64,000 bases of DNA, taken from contig NZ_JALRNF010000038.1 in assembly GCF_030272895.1 (NCBI RefSeq), forward strand, positions 1-64,000, written 5' to 3'. Shown here piece after piece: positions 1 through 8,999 of this stretch (positions are counted from its first letter, which is position 1; the number at the start of each line of letters is the position of its first letter). Under the pieces are notes generated by a model, which was not told the origin of the DNA, searched no databases, and saw only the letters and a program-made list of their open reading frames with translations. This DNA is from Pseudomonas sp. BGr12 (GTDB taxonomy: Bacteria; Pseudomonadota; Gammaproteobacteria; Pseudomonadales; Pseudomonadaceae). A program made the translations under genes and the position numbers.

Positions 1-48
1 TCGCAAACCTGGCGACCTCGTTCTTCCAGGTTCAATGAGGTGCCCGGA

Positions 49-94
49 TTGCGACTGCTGTGCAGTCGATCGCTGGCACTGCCAGCTCCCACAG
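49..94. repeat. REP-type element fragment
   Basis: This stretch (GCGACTGCTGTGCAGTCGATCG followed later by CAGCTCCCACAG, with a few bases between) matches the left flank of the tandem array near 11.97-12.02 kb and the palindrome at 36.73-36.79 kb. It is non-coding and belongs to the family of short palindromic repeats common between Pseudomonas genes. Confidence 0.7.
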
Positions 95-111
95 CGGAAG
101 GCTGAGGCCCC

Positions 112-162
112 TGAACTGACCCCAAAGGTTGGATGGGTGTCCAACTTTTGGGGTGCAGTTCA
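112..162. mobile_element. 51-bp element made of two IS3-like terminal inverted repeats
   Basis: The left arm begins TGAACTGACCCC and the right arm ends GGGGTGCAGTTCA. The arms are near-perfect inverted repeats of about 22 bp with a 6-7 bp centre. The outer TGAACTG and CCCC(A)n features resemble IS3-family ends. The element is flanked by CCC on both sides, which could be a 3-bp target duplication. It looks like a solo pair of ends with the whole transposase interior missing, lying between two REP elements. Confidence 0.5.
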
Positions 163-165
163 CCC

Positions 166-237
166 TGTGGGAGCGGGCTTGCCCCGCGATGCGATGTAAC
201 TGACCGATCGCAATCGCGGGGCAAGCCCGCTCCTACC
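166..237. repeat. REP pair (inverted)
   Basis: Two inverted copies of the P. putida-type REP (GTGGGAGCGGGCTTGCCCC and its complement) flank a short AT-richer centre. The element lies just downstream of the alkyl sulfatase stop codon, where it may act as a transcript-end hairpin. Confidence 0.85.
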
Positions 238-252
238 GATGAATGATGAACC

Positions 253-2235
253 TTACGGGGTGACGATGTTGAACTGAGGGCTGAAGGTGTCGAGGGTCGC
301 CAGCAGTTCGGCGAACTTCTTGCCGTTGCCTTCGACTTTGATCAGGCCTTTTTGCATCGCCGTGGGGAAGTCCAGTTGCTTGAGGCTGATCTGTTCAAGC
401 GTCGCCTTGCTCATGGTCAGGCCAGCATCGGCCTTGGGGTTGAGGCCTTCGCGGTGGGTCAGTACGCCATTGCGCAGGGTCAGGTTGAAGGCTTTGTCCG
501 GCTCGCTGAAACGCCAGTTCAGGTTCATGTCATGACCTACTGCCTTGTCGACATCGACACGCACCGCCAGGTAGTCGAAGAACATCTGCGGCGTCAGGGC
601 GCGGACCATGTCCACCGACACCGAGCTGCCCGGGCTGTCTGGCACGCCGTTGCGCAACTCCATGGCGCCGGTCAGGTAGATGTTGCGCCAGTTGGCGTTC
701 TCGCTCTGGTAGCCCAGCTGTTCCAGGGCCTGGGCCTGGAGGGCACGAGCCCTGGTGTTGTCCGGCTCGGCGAACACCAGTTGGTTACCCAACTGGGCGG
801 CCCAGCGATACTCGCCCTTGTCCATGGCCGCCTTGACCTTGCCCAGCACCGCTTCGCCGCCGCCCATGGCCTCGATGTACAGGCGCGCGCTTTCCACTGG
901 CGGCAGCGGGTTGAGATTGGCCGGGTTGCCGTCGTAGAAGCCCATGTAGCGCTGGTACACGGCACGGGAGTTGTGGCTGAGCGAGCCGTAGTAACCCTGG
1001 TTGTACCACTTGTTCTTCAGTTCGCCCGGCAGCGTCTGCATGTTCTGGGCGATCTCCATCGGCGTCAGGCCCTGGTTGAGCAGGTGCAGGGTACGGTCGT
1101 TGAGGAAGGCGTACATGTCGCGCTGGTCGGCGAGCAGGGTGCGCACCGGTTCCGCTCCCCAGGTTGGCCAGTTGTGCTGGCCGAACAGCACTTCGGTCTT
1201 GTCGCCGTAGCGGTTCAGGCTGGCATCCAGGTACTGCGACCAGGCCTTGGCGTCGCGTACCTGGGCGCCGCGCGGGGTGAGGATGTTGTGCATGGTCTGC
1301 GAGGCGTTCTCGGCAATGCCCAGGGCCTTGAAGCCGGGCAGGTAGAAGTTCATCTCCGAGGGGGCTTCGGTACCGGGGGTGAGCTGGAACTCGATGTCGA
1401 CGCCGGCGATGCGCCGGGTCTCGAACGGCTGGCTGATCAGGTCGGTCGGCTCGATCAGGGTGATGGTGCCGCCAATGGCCACGGCCTTGCCGATGGCGGC
1501 ATCCACCTGGCCCTGTTCGCCCTGGGGCAGGTACAGGCCGAACTGGTACTGGGCGCGGCGGCTCATGGCATTGCCGGCGTAGACGTTCTCGCTCATCACG
1601 TGTTCCATGAAGCCCGACGGCGCCAGCACCTTGACCTTGCCGGCCTTGACGTCGGCCTCGTCGATCACCCCGCGCACGCCGCCGAAGTGGTCGGTGTGGG
1701 TGTGGCTGTAGATCACCGCCACCACCGGTTTGCGCGGACGGTTCTGGTAGTACAGGTCGAGGGCGGCGCGGGCGGTTTCGGCGCTGGTCAGCGGATCGAT
1801 AATGATCAGCCCGTCGGTTCCTTCGATGATGGTCATGTTGGCCAGGTCCAGGCCGCGGACCTGGTAGAGCCCGGGCACCACTTCGAACAGGCCGGCATGG
1901 GTGTTGAGCTGGGCCAGGCGCCAGAGGCTCGGGTTGACGCTGGCGGGGCTGTCCTTCTGGTTCAGGAAGTCATACTTGGCCAGGCTCCAGATCGGCCTGC
2001 CGCTGGCGTCCAGCACCTGGCCCTTGAACGGCGCGATGAGCCCGCGGCTGACGGCGGCATAGTCGGCGTCATTGGCAAACGGCCGTTGGCCGAGCACGGC
2101 GGCGTTGCTGCTGCGGGTCTGCTCGCTGGCGCCCGCGGCGCCGGCCGGGGCTGCGGCGTGAACGGCCTGGCTCAGGCAGGCGAGGGCAACCAGGCTCGCC
2201 AGGCGAGCCGGTGGGAACAGCAAGGAAAGGGGCAT
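253..2235 (-). CDS. Secreted alkyl sulfatase (SdsA1/BDS1 family)
   Basis: The 660-residue product carries an N-terminal signal peptide ending near the AHA-AAP site. A class III alkyl sulfatase core with a metallo-beta-lactamase fold follows. The zinc-binding motif HTHTDH is at residues 178-183 and is followed by FGG. The family hydrolyses medium-chain alkyl sulfates such as SDS to alcohol plus sulfate, using two zinc ions, and ends in an SCP2-like domain; the C-terminal 130 residues fit this. I start at the ATG with GGAG about six bases upstream rather than an in-frame codon 10 residues earlier, because the signal peptide is then at the true N-terminus. It appears monocistronic and is followed by REP DNA. 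Substrate range cannot be read from sequence. Confidence 0.9.
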   Translation of the reverse strand: MPLSLLFPPARLASLVALACLSQAVHAAAPAGAAGASEQTRSSNAAVLGQRPFANDADYAAVSRGLIAPFKGQVLDASGRPIWSLAKYDFLNQKDSPASVNPSLWRLAQLNTHAGLFEVVPGLYQVRGLDLANMTIIEGTDGLIIIDPLTSAETARAALDLYYQNRPRKPVVAVIYSHTHTDHFGGVRGVIDEADVKAGKVKVLAPSGFMEHVMSENVYAGNAMSRRAQYQFGLYLPQGEQGQVDAAIGKAVAIGGTITLIEPTDLISQPFETRRIAGVDIEFQLTPGTEAPSEMNFYLPGFKALGIAENASQTMHNILTPRGAQVRDAKAWSQYLDASLNRYGDKTEVLFGQHNWPTWGAEPVRTLLADQRDMYAFLNDRTLHLLNQGLTPMEIAQNMQTLPGELKNKWYNQGYYGSLSHNSRAVYQRYMGFYDGNPANLNPLPPVESARLYIEAMGGGEAVLGKVKAAMDKGEYRWAAQLGNQLVFAEPDNTRARALQAQALEQLGYQSENANWRNIYLTGAMELRNGVPDSPGSSVSVDMVRALTPQMFFDYLAVRVDVDKAVGHDMNLNWRFSEPDKAFNLTLRNGVLTHREGLNPKADAGLTMSKATLEQISLKQLDFPTAMQKGLIKVEGNGKKFAELLATLDTFSPQFNIVTP

Positions 2236-2337
2236 GGTGTCTCCGTTTTTGTCGTTATGGCACACCCGGCCGAGCTTAAGGCTCGGGTTTGCCAGGCCAG
2301 CAAGCCGCCGGCGACAAAAAACATGCAGGCCCGACCT

Positions 2338-4050
2338 TCAATCCTGGTTGATCACCCGGTTCCTGCCGCTCTTCTTGGCGCTGTACAGGCGCCGGTCGGC
2401 AGTGGCGATCAAGGCATCGAGGGTCTCGCAGCCGTCGCCACGCAGTTCCGCCACGCCGATGGACACGGTCAGGTGGATTTCCAGCGACGGCGCATTGGCC
2501 AGCAGGGTATGGGCATCGGGCACGCAAATCGACTGGGCGGTGGCGATGCGCAGCTGTTCGGCGATGCGGGTGGCTTGTTCCAGCGAGATCTCCGGCATCA
2601 GTACACAGAACTCTTCGCCGCCATAGCGCACCACCAGGTCCTGGGGCCGCACCAGGGCCCGCAACAAGGTGGCCATGTGCTTGATCACCTCATCGCCGGC
2701 GCTGTGGCCCCAGCTGTCGTTGATGTGCTTGAAGCGGTCGATGTCGAGCATCCACAGGGCCACCGGCTGATCGTCCGCGAGGCGTTGGAGCAGACCGCCG
2801 AAGTCGGCCTGCAGGCGGCGGCGATTGGCCAGTTGGGTCAGGCCGTCGACCAGGCCCATTTCCCGCAGTTGCAGGTTTTGGTGCAGTTGGCCCTTGAACA
2901 GGTGGTCGACAACGTACAGGGTCAGCGCCATCAACAGCCCGAGTGCGGCCCAGACGCCGAGGAAAAAGATGTCGATCTGGCTGTTGACCGCGGCGCGCAG
3001 GTCGGCGGCGCTGATGTAGTTGACCAGCATCAGGTCGGCGCCTTCCAGCTCGCGGTACTGCAGGTAGCCCTGTTCGAGCCTGACCATGCCGTGGTCGCGC
3101 TGGAACAGGGTCGGCACCGCCAGCGGCCTGGGCGGCGCGGGGAGGGTGTCCAGCCAGTTGCCTGCATGGGGCGTGAAGGTCTGGGCGCTGGAGGCGATCA
3201 GGGTGCCCTGGTCATCGATCAGGGCATGTTGCTCGTCGCTTTCGGTGGTCTGGTAGAGGTACGCCTGCAGGCGGGTCTGCGGCAGGTCGTAGATCAGCGC
3301 GCCACGCATCACCGCATTGAGGTAGACCGGCGAGCTGAGCAACAGGTGCGGCAGGGGGCCGAAGTCGGTGCCGGGCAGGGGGGAGAAATCGATGTCGAGG
3401 TCTTCGCTGTAGGCGCGGTTGAGGTGCGTCAGTGGCGAGCTGGTGAACTTGCGCAGGATCGGTTCCAGTTGCGTGTCCGCCACCGGCGGGTAGGCAATGA
3501 CGATGCCGGAGGTGGTCAGGAACAGGATGCGCGCCAGGTCCATCCCGGCCTGGAACTGCGCCGGCAGCAGTTGGCTCATGGCCCGCGACAGGTGCAGGTC
3601 TTCGACCAGTTGCTGCGGGTCACGGCCAAGGCCTTCGATGTTCGTCAGCTGATTATCGCCGATGGCCCGTACCGGCGCGTCGGACTTGGGGACCGGCAGC
3701 CCCCACACCGGGTGACTGCGGTTGAGCATGGCCAGCTCGATGGCATCGTTGCGGCGCATAGAGGGCTGGTTCTGGCCCTCGATCAGCACCCGCTCGGCGA
3801 TATTGCGCAGGAACTGCAACTGGCTCTTGCCGTTGGCGATCGCGGTTTCGATCGCCAGCGCCTGCAGGTGCAGGTTGTGCTGGCGGTCTTCCAGTTCACG
3901 CTGGTGCAGTTGCCAGTACTGACGCCCGGCGAGCACCAGGGTGATGGCGAAGGCGGCAAGAAAACACAGCACAACGGTACGCCTGGGGCGCCTGCAGGCC
4001 ATGGGCAGCAGCAGGCGCGATTGCGTCGCGGGCGTCGGCGGTTGTGCCAT
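2338..4050 (-). CDS. Membrane-bound diguanylate cyclase with periplasmic sensor
   Basis: The protein has 570 residues. A transmembrane helix near residues 25-45 is followed by a periplasmic region of about 280 residues (probably Cache-like), a second membrane helix near 320-345, and a C-terminal GGDEF domain. The active-site motif is GGEEF at about 477-481, and the product-inhibition I-site RPQD lies exactly five residues before it. This indicates an active c-di-GMP synthase with feedback control. The ligand is unknown. It sits next to the alkyl sulfatase and the p-cresol genes, but nothing in the sequence ties it to either. No EAL domain is present. Confidence 0.92.
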   Translation of the reverse strand: MAQPPTPATQSRLLLPMACRRPRRTVVLCFLAAFAITLVLAGRQYWQLHQRELEDRQHNLHLQALAIETAIANGKSQLQFLRNIAERVLIEGQNQPSMRRNDAIELAMLNRSHPVWGLPVPKSDAPVRAIGDNQLTNIEGLGRDPQQLVEDLHLSRAMSQLLPAQFQAGMDLARILFLTTSGIVIAYPPVADTQLEPILRKFTSSPLTHLNRAYSEDLDIDFSPLPGTDFGPLPHLLLSSPVYLNAVMRGALIYDLPQTRLQAYLYQTTESDEQHALIDDQGTLIASSAQTFTPHAGNWLDTLPAPPRPLAVPTLFQRDHGMVRLEQGYLQYRELEGADLMLVNYISAADLRAAVNSQIDIFFLGVWAALGLLMALTLYVVDHLFKGQLHQNLQLREMGLVDGLTQLANRRRLQADFGGLLQRLADDQPVALWMLDIDRFKHINDSWGHSAGDEVIKHMATLLRALVRPQDLVVRYGGEEFCVLMPEISLEQATRIAEQLRIATAQSICVPDAHTLLANAPSLEIHLTVSIGVAELRGDGCETLDALIATADRRLYSAKKSGRNRVINQD

Positions 4051-4122
4051 CGGGTAGGTCCAGGGCTAAGGAAGTTGTGATTATAGATCGTCGCTTCCTG
4101 CCCATGGCTTGAATCGGCCGCG

Positions 4123-4494
4123 CTACTTCAGTTGCTTGAGGTAGGCGATCAGGTGCTCGCGCGCCTGGGCATCGGCCTGTCCTGGAAACATCATCATGTT
4201 GCCCGGTACCAGGGCCGCGGGACTGGTCAGCCAGGCGTCGAGGTTGGCGTCATTCCAGCTCAGCTGCGCCCCTTTGAACGCGGGCGAATAATTGAATCCC
4301 GGGGCCTGGGCATTGGCGCGGCCCGCCACGCCCTGCAGGCTGGGGCCCATCAGGTGCTTGCCGGCCTCGGTGCTGTGGCAGTAGCCGCACTGGGCCTTGA
4401 ACAGGGCCTGGCCCTGGGTGGCATCGCCCTGGGCAAGGCACAGGGGCGCTGCCAGCAGCAGGGCGCTGGCGGTGACGAATTGCTTGCGGATCAT
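4123..4494 (-). CDS. Small periplasmic class I cytochrome c
   Basis: A 123-residue protein with a signal peptide (LLLAAPLCLAQG) and one haem-binding motif CGYCH at residues 36-40. A methionine-rich stretch GNMMMFPG near residue 100 can supply the axial Met. It lies 58 bases downstream of pchF on the same strand and could be cotranscribed with the p-cresol operon. The published pchACXF cluster has one cytochrome gene, pchC, so this is an extra c-type cytochrome. I infer that it could pass electrons from the PchC subunit to the respiratory chain, but a general electron-carrier role is equally possible. Confidence 0.88.
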   Translation of the reverse strand: MIRKQFVTASALLLAAPLCLAQGDATQGQALFKAQCGYCHSTEAGKHLMGPSLQGVAGRANAQAPGFNYSPAFKGAQLSWNDANLDAWLTSPAALVPGNMMMFPGQADAQAREHLIAYLKQLK

Positions 4495-4552
4495 GTGGGT
4501 TCCTGTTGGCAAAAGCAGTCCGCCAGGCCGGGCCTGGCGGGGCAGTAAAACG

Positions 4553-6121
4553 TTAGAAAGGGTTGGCCAGGTCGATGCCGGACTTGCCCGGGGCGAGGAT
4601 GTTGTTCGGGTCCAGGGCGCGTTTGATCGCATGCTCGACCTTGCGCTTGACCGGACCGTAGCTCTGCGCCACCCGCTCCTGGAAGGCGGTGTTGACCCGG
4701 TACACGGCGTAGCCGTGCTGCTCGAACACATCCAGCAGCTCGGCGAAGCAGGCGTTGGCGCGCTTGGTTTCCTCGGGGTTGCTGCGGTCGTACAGCACAT
4801 CGATGACATGGTGCATGTCGCGCCAGCCGACGATGAACTCACCGACGTAGTCCAGGTCGTGCTTGTTGAGGATCTTCTTGGCCAGCGCCTGCTGCTTTTC
4901 GCACTCGCTGCCACGGGCCTGGCTGACCGGGGCGAACCACATCGAACCACCGCCGCCGCGCCAGTTGTACAGGCCGAACTCCTGCAGGTTGGGCACCCCG
5001 GACATCAACTGCGCGCGGTACTTGAACGGCTGGGTGTCGCCGGCTTCTTCCTGGGTAACGATACGGCCCTTGCCCAGTTGCTTGAGGGCGCCGGTGACAA
5101 TCTTCCAGTTGACGTCGACCTGCTCCTGGGTGCCGTAGAGCGCGGCATAGACGTTCCAGGCGCCGAGGTTCTTGTCTTTCTGGATCTGCTTGAGAATGGC
5201 GTCGGGGGTGGCCCCCGGCTCGCTGGTGTAGTCGCTGCGGCGGGTGTTGCAGGTGGAGGCCTCCCAGAGCACGCCGGCGATCACCACCGAGTTGGGGATG
5301 ACCTGGGCGATGCGCAGCGGGCGGATGAATTCGACGATCTCGGCGATGTCCGACTCGTTGTCGAACTTGATTTCGAAGGGCTTGAACACCGGTGGCTTGG
5401 GCATCAGCCAGAAGCCCATCTTGGTGCAGATGCCGTAGTTGGCCTGGGTGAACATGCCGTCCAGGGTCGGGCCATAGCCCCACTTGAACACCTGCCAGGC
5501 GTTGTCGCCTTTGACCCCGCCCATGCCGGTGCGGTAGACGTCACCGTTGGCCAGCACCACTTCCATGCCGCACTGCATGAGGAAGTGTTCACCGTAGGGG
5601 GTGTAGCCGACGCCACGGTCCATGGTGTTGCCCAGTGGCCCGGCAATGGCCGAAGGCGCCGAGAACGACAGCATCAGCGGCAGCTTGTGTTCCTGCAGGT
5701 AATCGTAGAGCTGCTGGTAGGTCACTCCCGGCTCGACCAGAGCGGTGCACAGCTCGGGGTCGACGTGGAGGATCTTGTTCATTTTCTTCAGGTCCAGGAT
5801 CACCTGGCCACGCTGGCCGGGTGCGGCCGAACCGTAGCCGAAGTTGCGGCCGGTGGAGATGGTCCACACCGGGATCTTGAACTGGTTGCAGATCTTCACC
5901 ACCCCTTGCACCTGTTCCACGGTGGTGGCGGTGACGGCGGCCGAGGGCGCGTGTTCGGCATTGTCCACGGCCATCATGATCTTGTTGTAGGGGATCAGTT
6001 GCTCGTCCTTGACCAGGACATTGTCGTCGCCCAGCAGGGCGCGGAACTGGGCGATGGCTTGCTCGAAGCGGGCGGCATCGACGCCGCGCGGCAGCAGGGT
6101 GTTGGGGGTTGCTTGGCTCAT
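4553..6121 (-). CDS. pchF: 4-cresol dehydrogenase (hydroxylating), flavoprotein subunit
   Basis: The 522-residue product is a vanillyl-alcohol-oxidase/PCMH-family flavoprotein with an N-terminal FAD-binding domain and a C-terminal substrate domain. In p-cresol methylhydroxylase the FAD is bound covalently to a tyrosine. The equivalent here is Tyr385 in EFGLYNWRGGGG (384 without the initiator Met, as in the characterised enzyme). It oxidises p-cresol to a quinone methide that is hydrated to 4-hydroxybenzyl alcohol and then oxidised to 4-hydroxybenzaldehyde. Electrons go to the cytochrome subunit PchC. The gene order pchA-pchC-pchX-pchF matches the cluster known from p-cresol-degrading P. putida. 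Eugenol hydroxylase is a close relative and remains the main alternative. Confidence 0.93.
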   Translation of the reverse strand: MSQATPNTLLPRGVDAARFEQAIAQFRALLGDDNVLVKDEQLIPYNKIMMAVDNAEHAPSAAVTATTVEQVQGVVKICNQFKIPVWTISTGRNFGYGSAAPGQRGQVILDLKKMNKILHVDPELCTALVEPGVTYQQLYDYLQEHKLPLMLSFSAPSAIAGPLGNTMDRGVGYTPYGEHFLMQCGMEVVLANGDVYRTGMGGVKGDNAWQVFKWGYGPTLDGMFTQANYGICTKMGFWLMPKPPVFKPFEIKFDNESDIAEIVEFIRPLRIAQVIPNSVVIAGVLWEASTCNTRRSDYTSEPGATPDAILKQIQKDKNLGAWNVYAALYGTQEQVDVNWKIVTGALKQLGKGRIVTQEEAGDTQPFKYRAQLMSGVPNLQEFGLYNWRGGGGSMWFAPVSQARGSECEKQQALAKKILNKHDLDYVGEFIVGWRDMHHVIDVLYDRSNPEETKRANACFAELLDVFEQHGYAVYRVNTAFQERVAQSYGPVKRKVEHAIKRALDPNNILAPGKSGIDLANPF

Positions 6122-6132
6122 GGAAGAATCCT

Positions 6133-6825
6133 TCAGACTTCGATCGAGAACGACACGTAGGTGCCGGTCGGTGCCGTGGCGCGGCTGGCGATGCGCGGTG
6201 CCTGGCCGGTGTCGGTGCTGCCGAGCACGGCCAGTGCGTAGCCGAGGCTGGCTGCCCATTGGTCGTCGCCGTTGGTGCGGCTGGCGGTGCTCGTCTGCAA
6301 GGTCGGCAACGGGCTGTGCAGGCGCTGCTCGTGCAGGCTGAAGCCCTGGCCGCAGTGGTGCAGTTGCTGGCCCAGTTGCAGGGCACAGCCGTGCGCCGAC
6401 TGGGCGCTGAGCAGGCGATGCTCGGAGCGCTGGGCGTTGGCACTGTGCTGGCCCAGCCACTGCACGCGGGCACCGGCGCTGCGCGCCAGGTCCACCAGCA
6501 GGGTGGCGCTGGCGTCATCGAGCAGGCCGATCAAGCGCTGGGGCCGACCGCTGGCCAAGCGCTGTTGCAGTTGCAGCAAGGCCTGCAGCTCCAGGCCCGC
6601 CGACAGCCTTTGCACCTGCGCGGCAGCCGGGCTTGCCTGAAGGCCCTGGACAAAGGCTGCGCCGGCAGCACCGGCGCCGACCAACGCCAGCACCGGCAGC
6701 TGCCCGGGCGCGCTGCGGCCCAGCACGCTGTTGGCCAGGGTGAGGCCCGAGCTGCCCATGGCCACACCGGCCAGGCCACCCAGGGCCATGCCCTTGAGCA
6801 GCGAACGACGTTCGACTTGGATCAT
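6133..6825 (-). CDS. pchX: PchX-like protein with twin-arginine leader
   Basis: A 230-residue protein that begins with a Tat-like leader (ERRSLLKGMALGGLAG), followed by a low-complexity Ala/Leu/Gln-rich body with no domain I recognise. It lies between pchC (10 bases upstream) and pchF (11 bases downstream). In the described pchACXF cluster the same position holds pchX, whose function is not established. The leader suggests export by the Tat system to the periplasm, where the mature enzyme works. A role in assembly or export of the flavocytochrome is an inference from position only. The assignment to pchX rests on gene order. Confidence 0.75.
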   Translation of the reverse strand: MIQVERRSLLKGMALGGLAGVAMGSSGLTLANSVLGRSAPGQLPVLALVGAGAAGAAFVQGLQASPAAAQVQRLSAGLELQALLQLQQRLASGRPQRLIGLLDDASATLLVDLARSAGARVQWLGQHSANAQRSEHRLLSAQSAHGCALQLGQQLHHCGQGFSLHEQRLHSPLPTLQTSTASRTNGDDQWAASLGYALAVLGSTDTGQAPRIASRATAPTGTYVSFSIEV

Positions 6826-6835
6826 GGCCGGGCCC

Positions 6836-7171
6836 TCAGGGTTTGGTCGCAGGCGCAGGGCTTGCCGACAAGTACTCGGCCACCTGCTGCAAGGCGTTGT
6901 CGTCGATGAACGACGCGGGGAAGGCCGGCATGGCGCGAAAGCCGTTGCGCACGATGGCGGTAATGTAGGGCGGCGGCAGTTGCCGGCCCTTGAGCTGCGG
7001 GCCGACCTGGGCCTCGTGGCAGTGGCCGCAGACCTTGGCATAGACGTTGTCGCCGCCTTTCCACACACCGTCGCCATCGGCGGCGGCGGTGCCGGCAAGC
7101 AGGAGCAGGGGCAGGGCAAGGCAGGCGTTGACGGTCCGTCGCATAGCCTGGCGGTTGGGCAGTAGGGACAT
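6836..7171 (-). CDS. pchC: 4-cresol dehydrogenase, cytochrome c subunit
   Basis: A 111-residue precursor with a signal peptide (ACLALPLLLLAGTAAA) and a single haem motif CGHCH. The C-terminal half contains GFRAMPAFPASF, which provides the methionine ligand as in PCMH cytochrome. The start is the ATG eight bases after AGGAG; an upstream in-frame start would spoil the signal peptide. PchC forms the alpha2-beta2 flavocytochrome with PchF in the periplasm and receives its electrons. It is flanked by pchA and pchX in one operon. Confidence 0.92.
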   Translation of the reverse strand: MSLLPNRQAMRRTVNACLALPLLLLAGTAAADGDGVWKGGDNVYAKVCGHCHEAQVGPQLKGRQLPPPYITAIVRNGFRAMPAFPASFIDDNALQQVAEYLSASPAPATKP

Positions 7172-7209
7172 TACAGACTCCTTATTGTTATGGGGTGTGG
7201 GCACAGCAG

Positions 7210-8685
7210 TCAGAACGGATAAGCGCGCGGCTGGTGCTGTACGGTGATCCAGTGGTCGGTGGTGAATTCCTCGATGGCCCAGTCGCCGTTGAAGCGGCCC
7301 AGGCCCGAGTTCTTCTCGCCACCGAAGGGCGCGTTGGGCTCATCGTTGACCGGGATGTCGTTGATATGGGTCATGCCGGCGTGCAGCCGTTGGGCGAACT
7401 GCACGCCGCGCTCCAGGCTGGCGCTGAACACCGCACTGGACAGGCCGTACTCGCTGCGGTTGGCCAGTTCCAGGGCGTGCTCGGCATCGCGCGCGGCCTG
7501 GATGCCCACCAGCGGGCCGAAGATTTCTTCGGCGGCGATATCCATCTCGGCGCTGACATTGCCGAACACATGGGGCGGCAGCACATTGCCCTGGGCCTGG
7601 CCGCCCAGCAGCAGTTGCGCACCTTCGGCCAGGGCGGTGGCGATCTTGTCTTCAAGACCCGCCAGTTGCCGGGCATTGATGACCGGACCGATCACCGTGC
7701 CGGGCAGGTTTGGATCACCACAGGGCAGGGCCTTGACCCGCTCGACGAAACGTTCGGTAAAGGCCTGCAGCAGCGGTTGCTCGACGATGATGCGGTTGAC
7801 CGCCATGCAGATCTGGCCCTGGTGCAGGAACTTGCCGACCACGGCGGCGTTGACCGCCTGCTCAAGGTCAGCATCGGCCAGGACCACGAACGGGCTGTTG
7901 CCACCCAGCTCCAGGGCCAGGTGCTTGAGGTGGTCGCCGCCGCTGGCGATACGACCGATGTTGCGACCCACCTGGGTGGAGCCGGTGAAGGAGATGAACG
8001 CCGGCAGCGGATGCTCGACGAAGGCGTCGCCGATCTCGGCGCCGGCACCGACCACTACGCTCAGTGCTCCAGCCGGCAATCCGGCTTCTTCGAAGATGCG
8101 CGCCAGCAACAGGCCGCCGCTGACCGGGGTGTCGCTGGCCGGCTTGACCACCACGGTGTTGCCCAGGGCCAGGGCCGGGGCCAGGGAGCGTGCGGTCAGG
8201 TGCAGGGGGAAGTTCCACGGGCTGATCACCCCGATCACCCCCAGTGGCTTGCGGTACACGCGGCTTTCCTTGCCGGGAATGTTCGAGGCGACGATGCGCC
8301 CGTGCACCCGCGAGGGCAGGCTGGCCGACTCGAGGATGATGGCGCGGGCGGCGCCCCATTCGATCTGTGCCTTGATCCGGGTGCTGCCCGATTCGCGGAT
8401 GATCCAGTCGATGATCTCGTCGCGGCGCTCATCGAAGATGCGCACCGCCTCGAGCATCACCCTGGCGCGTGCGGCCGGTGGCTGTTCTGCCCAGCCGGCC
8501 TGGACCTGTGCGGCGGCGCGGTAGGCCGCATCGAGGTCGTCGCGGTTGGCCAGGGGGATATGCAGCAGGGCCTGCTGGGTGAAAGGGTCAACGACAGTCA
8601 GTGAGCGCTCGGCGCTGCCGGCGCGCCACTGGCCGGCCAGGGGTTGCAGGTGGAGATTCTGGTAGGCAGGGCGGGAGGGTGTCAT
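7210..8685 (-). CDS. pchA: 4-hydroxybenzaldehyde dehydrogenase (ALDH family)
   Basis: A 491-residue aldehyde dehydrogenase. Visible landmarks are the oxyanion Asn in SPWNFPLH, the catalytic base Glu259 in ALELGGNSP and the nucleophile Cys293 in [11 protein letters not shown]. It oxidises 4-hydroxybenzaldehyde, the PchFC product, to 4-hydroxybenzoate with NAD(P)+. It is the first gene of the operon and is read from a sigma-54-type promoter about 40 bases upstream. I chose the ATG after GAGAAG. Related vanillin and benzaldehyde dehydrogenases cannot be separated by motifs; position in pchACXF decides the assignment. 4-Hydroxybenzoate is then used by PobA, encoded 5 kb away. Confidence 0.92.
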   Translation of the reverse strand: MTPSRPAYQNLHLQPLAGQWRAGSAERSLTVVDPFTQQALLHIPLANRDDLDAAYRAAAQVQAGWAEQPPAARARVMLEAVRIFDERRDEIIDWIIRESGSTRIKAQIEWGAARAIILESASLPSRVHGRIVASNIPGKESRVYRKPLGVIGVISPWNFPLHLTARSLAPALALGNTVVVKPASDTPVSGGLLLARIFEEAGLPAGALSVVVGAGAEIGDAFVEHPLPAFISFTGSTQVGRNIGRIASGGDHLKHLALELGGNSPFVVLADADLEQAVNAAVVGKFLHQGQICMAVNRIIVEQPLLQAFTERFVERVKALPCGDPNLPGTVIGPVINARQLAGLEDKIATALAEGAQLLLGGQAQGNVLPPHVFGNVSAEMDIAAEEIFGPLVGIQAARDAEHALELANRSEYGLSSAVFSASLERGVQFAQRLHAGMTHINDIPVNDEPNAPFGGEKNSGLGRFNGDWAIEEFTTDHWITVQHQPRAYPF

Positions 8686-8725
8686 CGGCTTCTCTCTTGT
8701 TGTGACATTGCGATGAACAGCCCAT

Positions 8726-8741
8726 AACAACTATCGTGCCA
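8726..8741 (-). promoter_or_regulatory. Sigma-54 (-24/-12) promoter of pchACXF
   Basis: Read on the minus strand the site is TGGCACGATAGTTGTT. It has the full -24 box TGGCACG, a 4-base spacer and TTG at -12; consensus is TGGCACG-N4-TTGCW. It is 41 bases upstream of the pchA start and faces that gene. The activator encoded divergently is of the sigma-54-dependent class, which supports it. Confidence 0.85.
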
Positions 8742-8856
8742 TGCTGGTTTTCTTTGTTTAAATCGTTATAAAACAATGAGTTATATATTTCCCGATGCGT
8801 TTCAGGCCGGTTTGCATGTCGGCGACCGCGAAAATTTATGCAGAGAAGTCAGCGAT

Positions 8857-8872
8857 TGCAGAAAGCTCTGCA
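8857..8872. promoter_or_regulatory. Candidate upstream activator site for the sigma-54 regulator
   Basis: A perfect inverted repeat, TGCAGA-AAGC-TCTGCA, lies about 115 bp upstream of the -24 box. Another TGCAGA begins about 18 bases before it, at 8839. Enhancer-type sites for XylR/DmpR-like proteins are palindromes at about this distance. Its position in the regulator's own 5' region would also allow autoregulation. Confidence 0.5.
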
Positions 8873-8999
8873 TCGACAAAATCCGGGCGGTTATCGGACG
8901 TTTTCTGCTGTTGACCGCGACCTGCGACTGACGGCCGATTGACCCCGCCGGGGTCGGCGGCATACTGGGGCCTTTACCTCTGCCTCGCGTTCATTGCCT

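Noticed and set aside
352..4080. A 1242-codon open frame on the + strand across the alkyl sulfatase and cyclase genes
   Set aside because: It is antisense to two clear genes with family motifs. Its composition (His, Gln, Arg, Val rich) is what GC-rich DNA gives in the shadow frame, and it has no domain.
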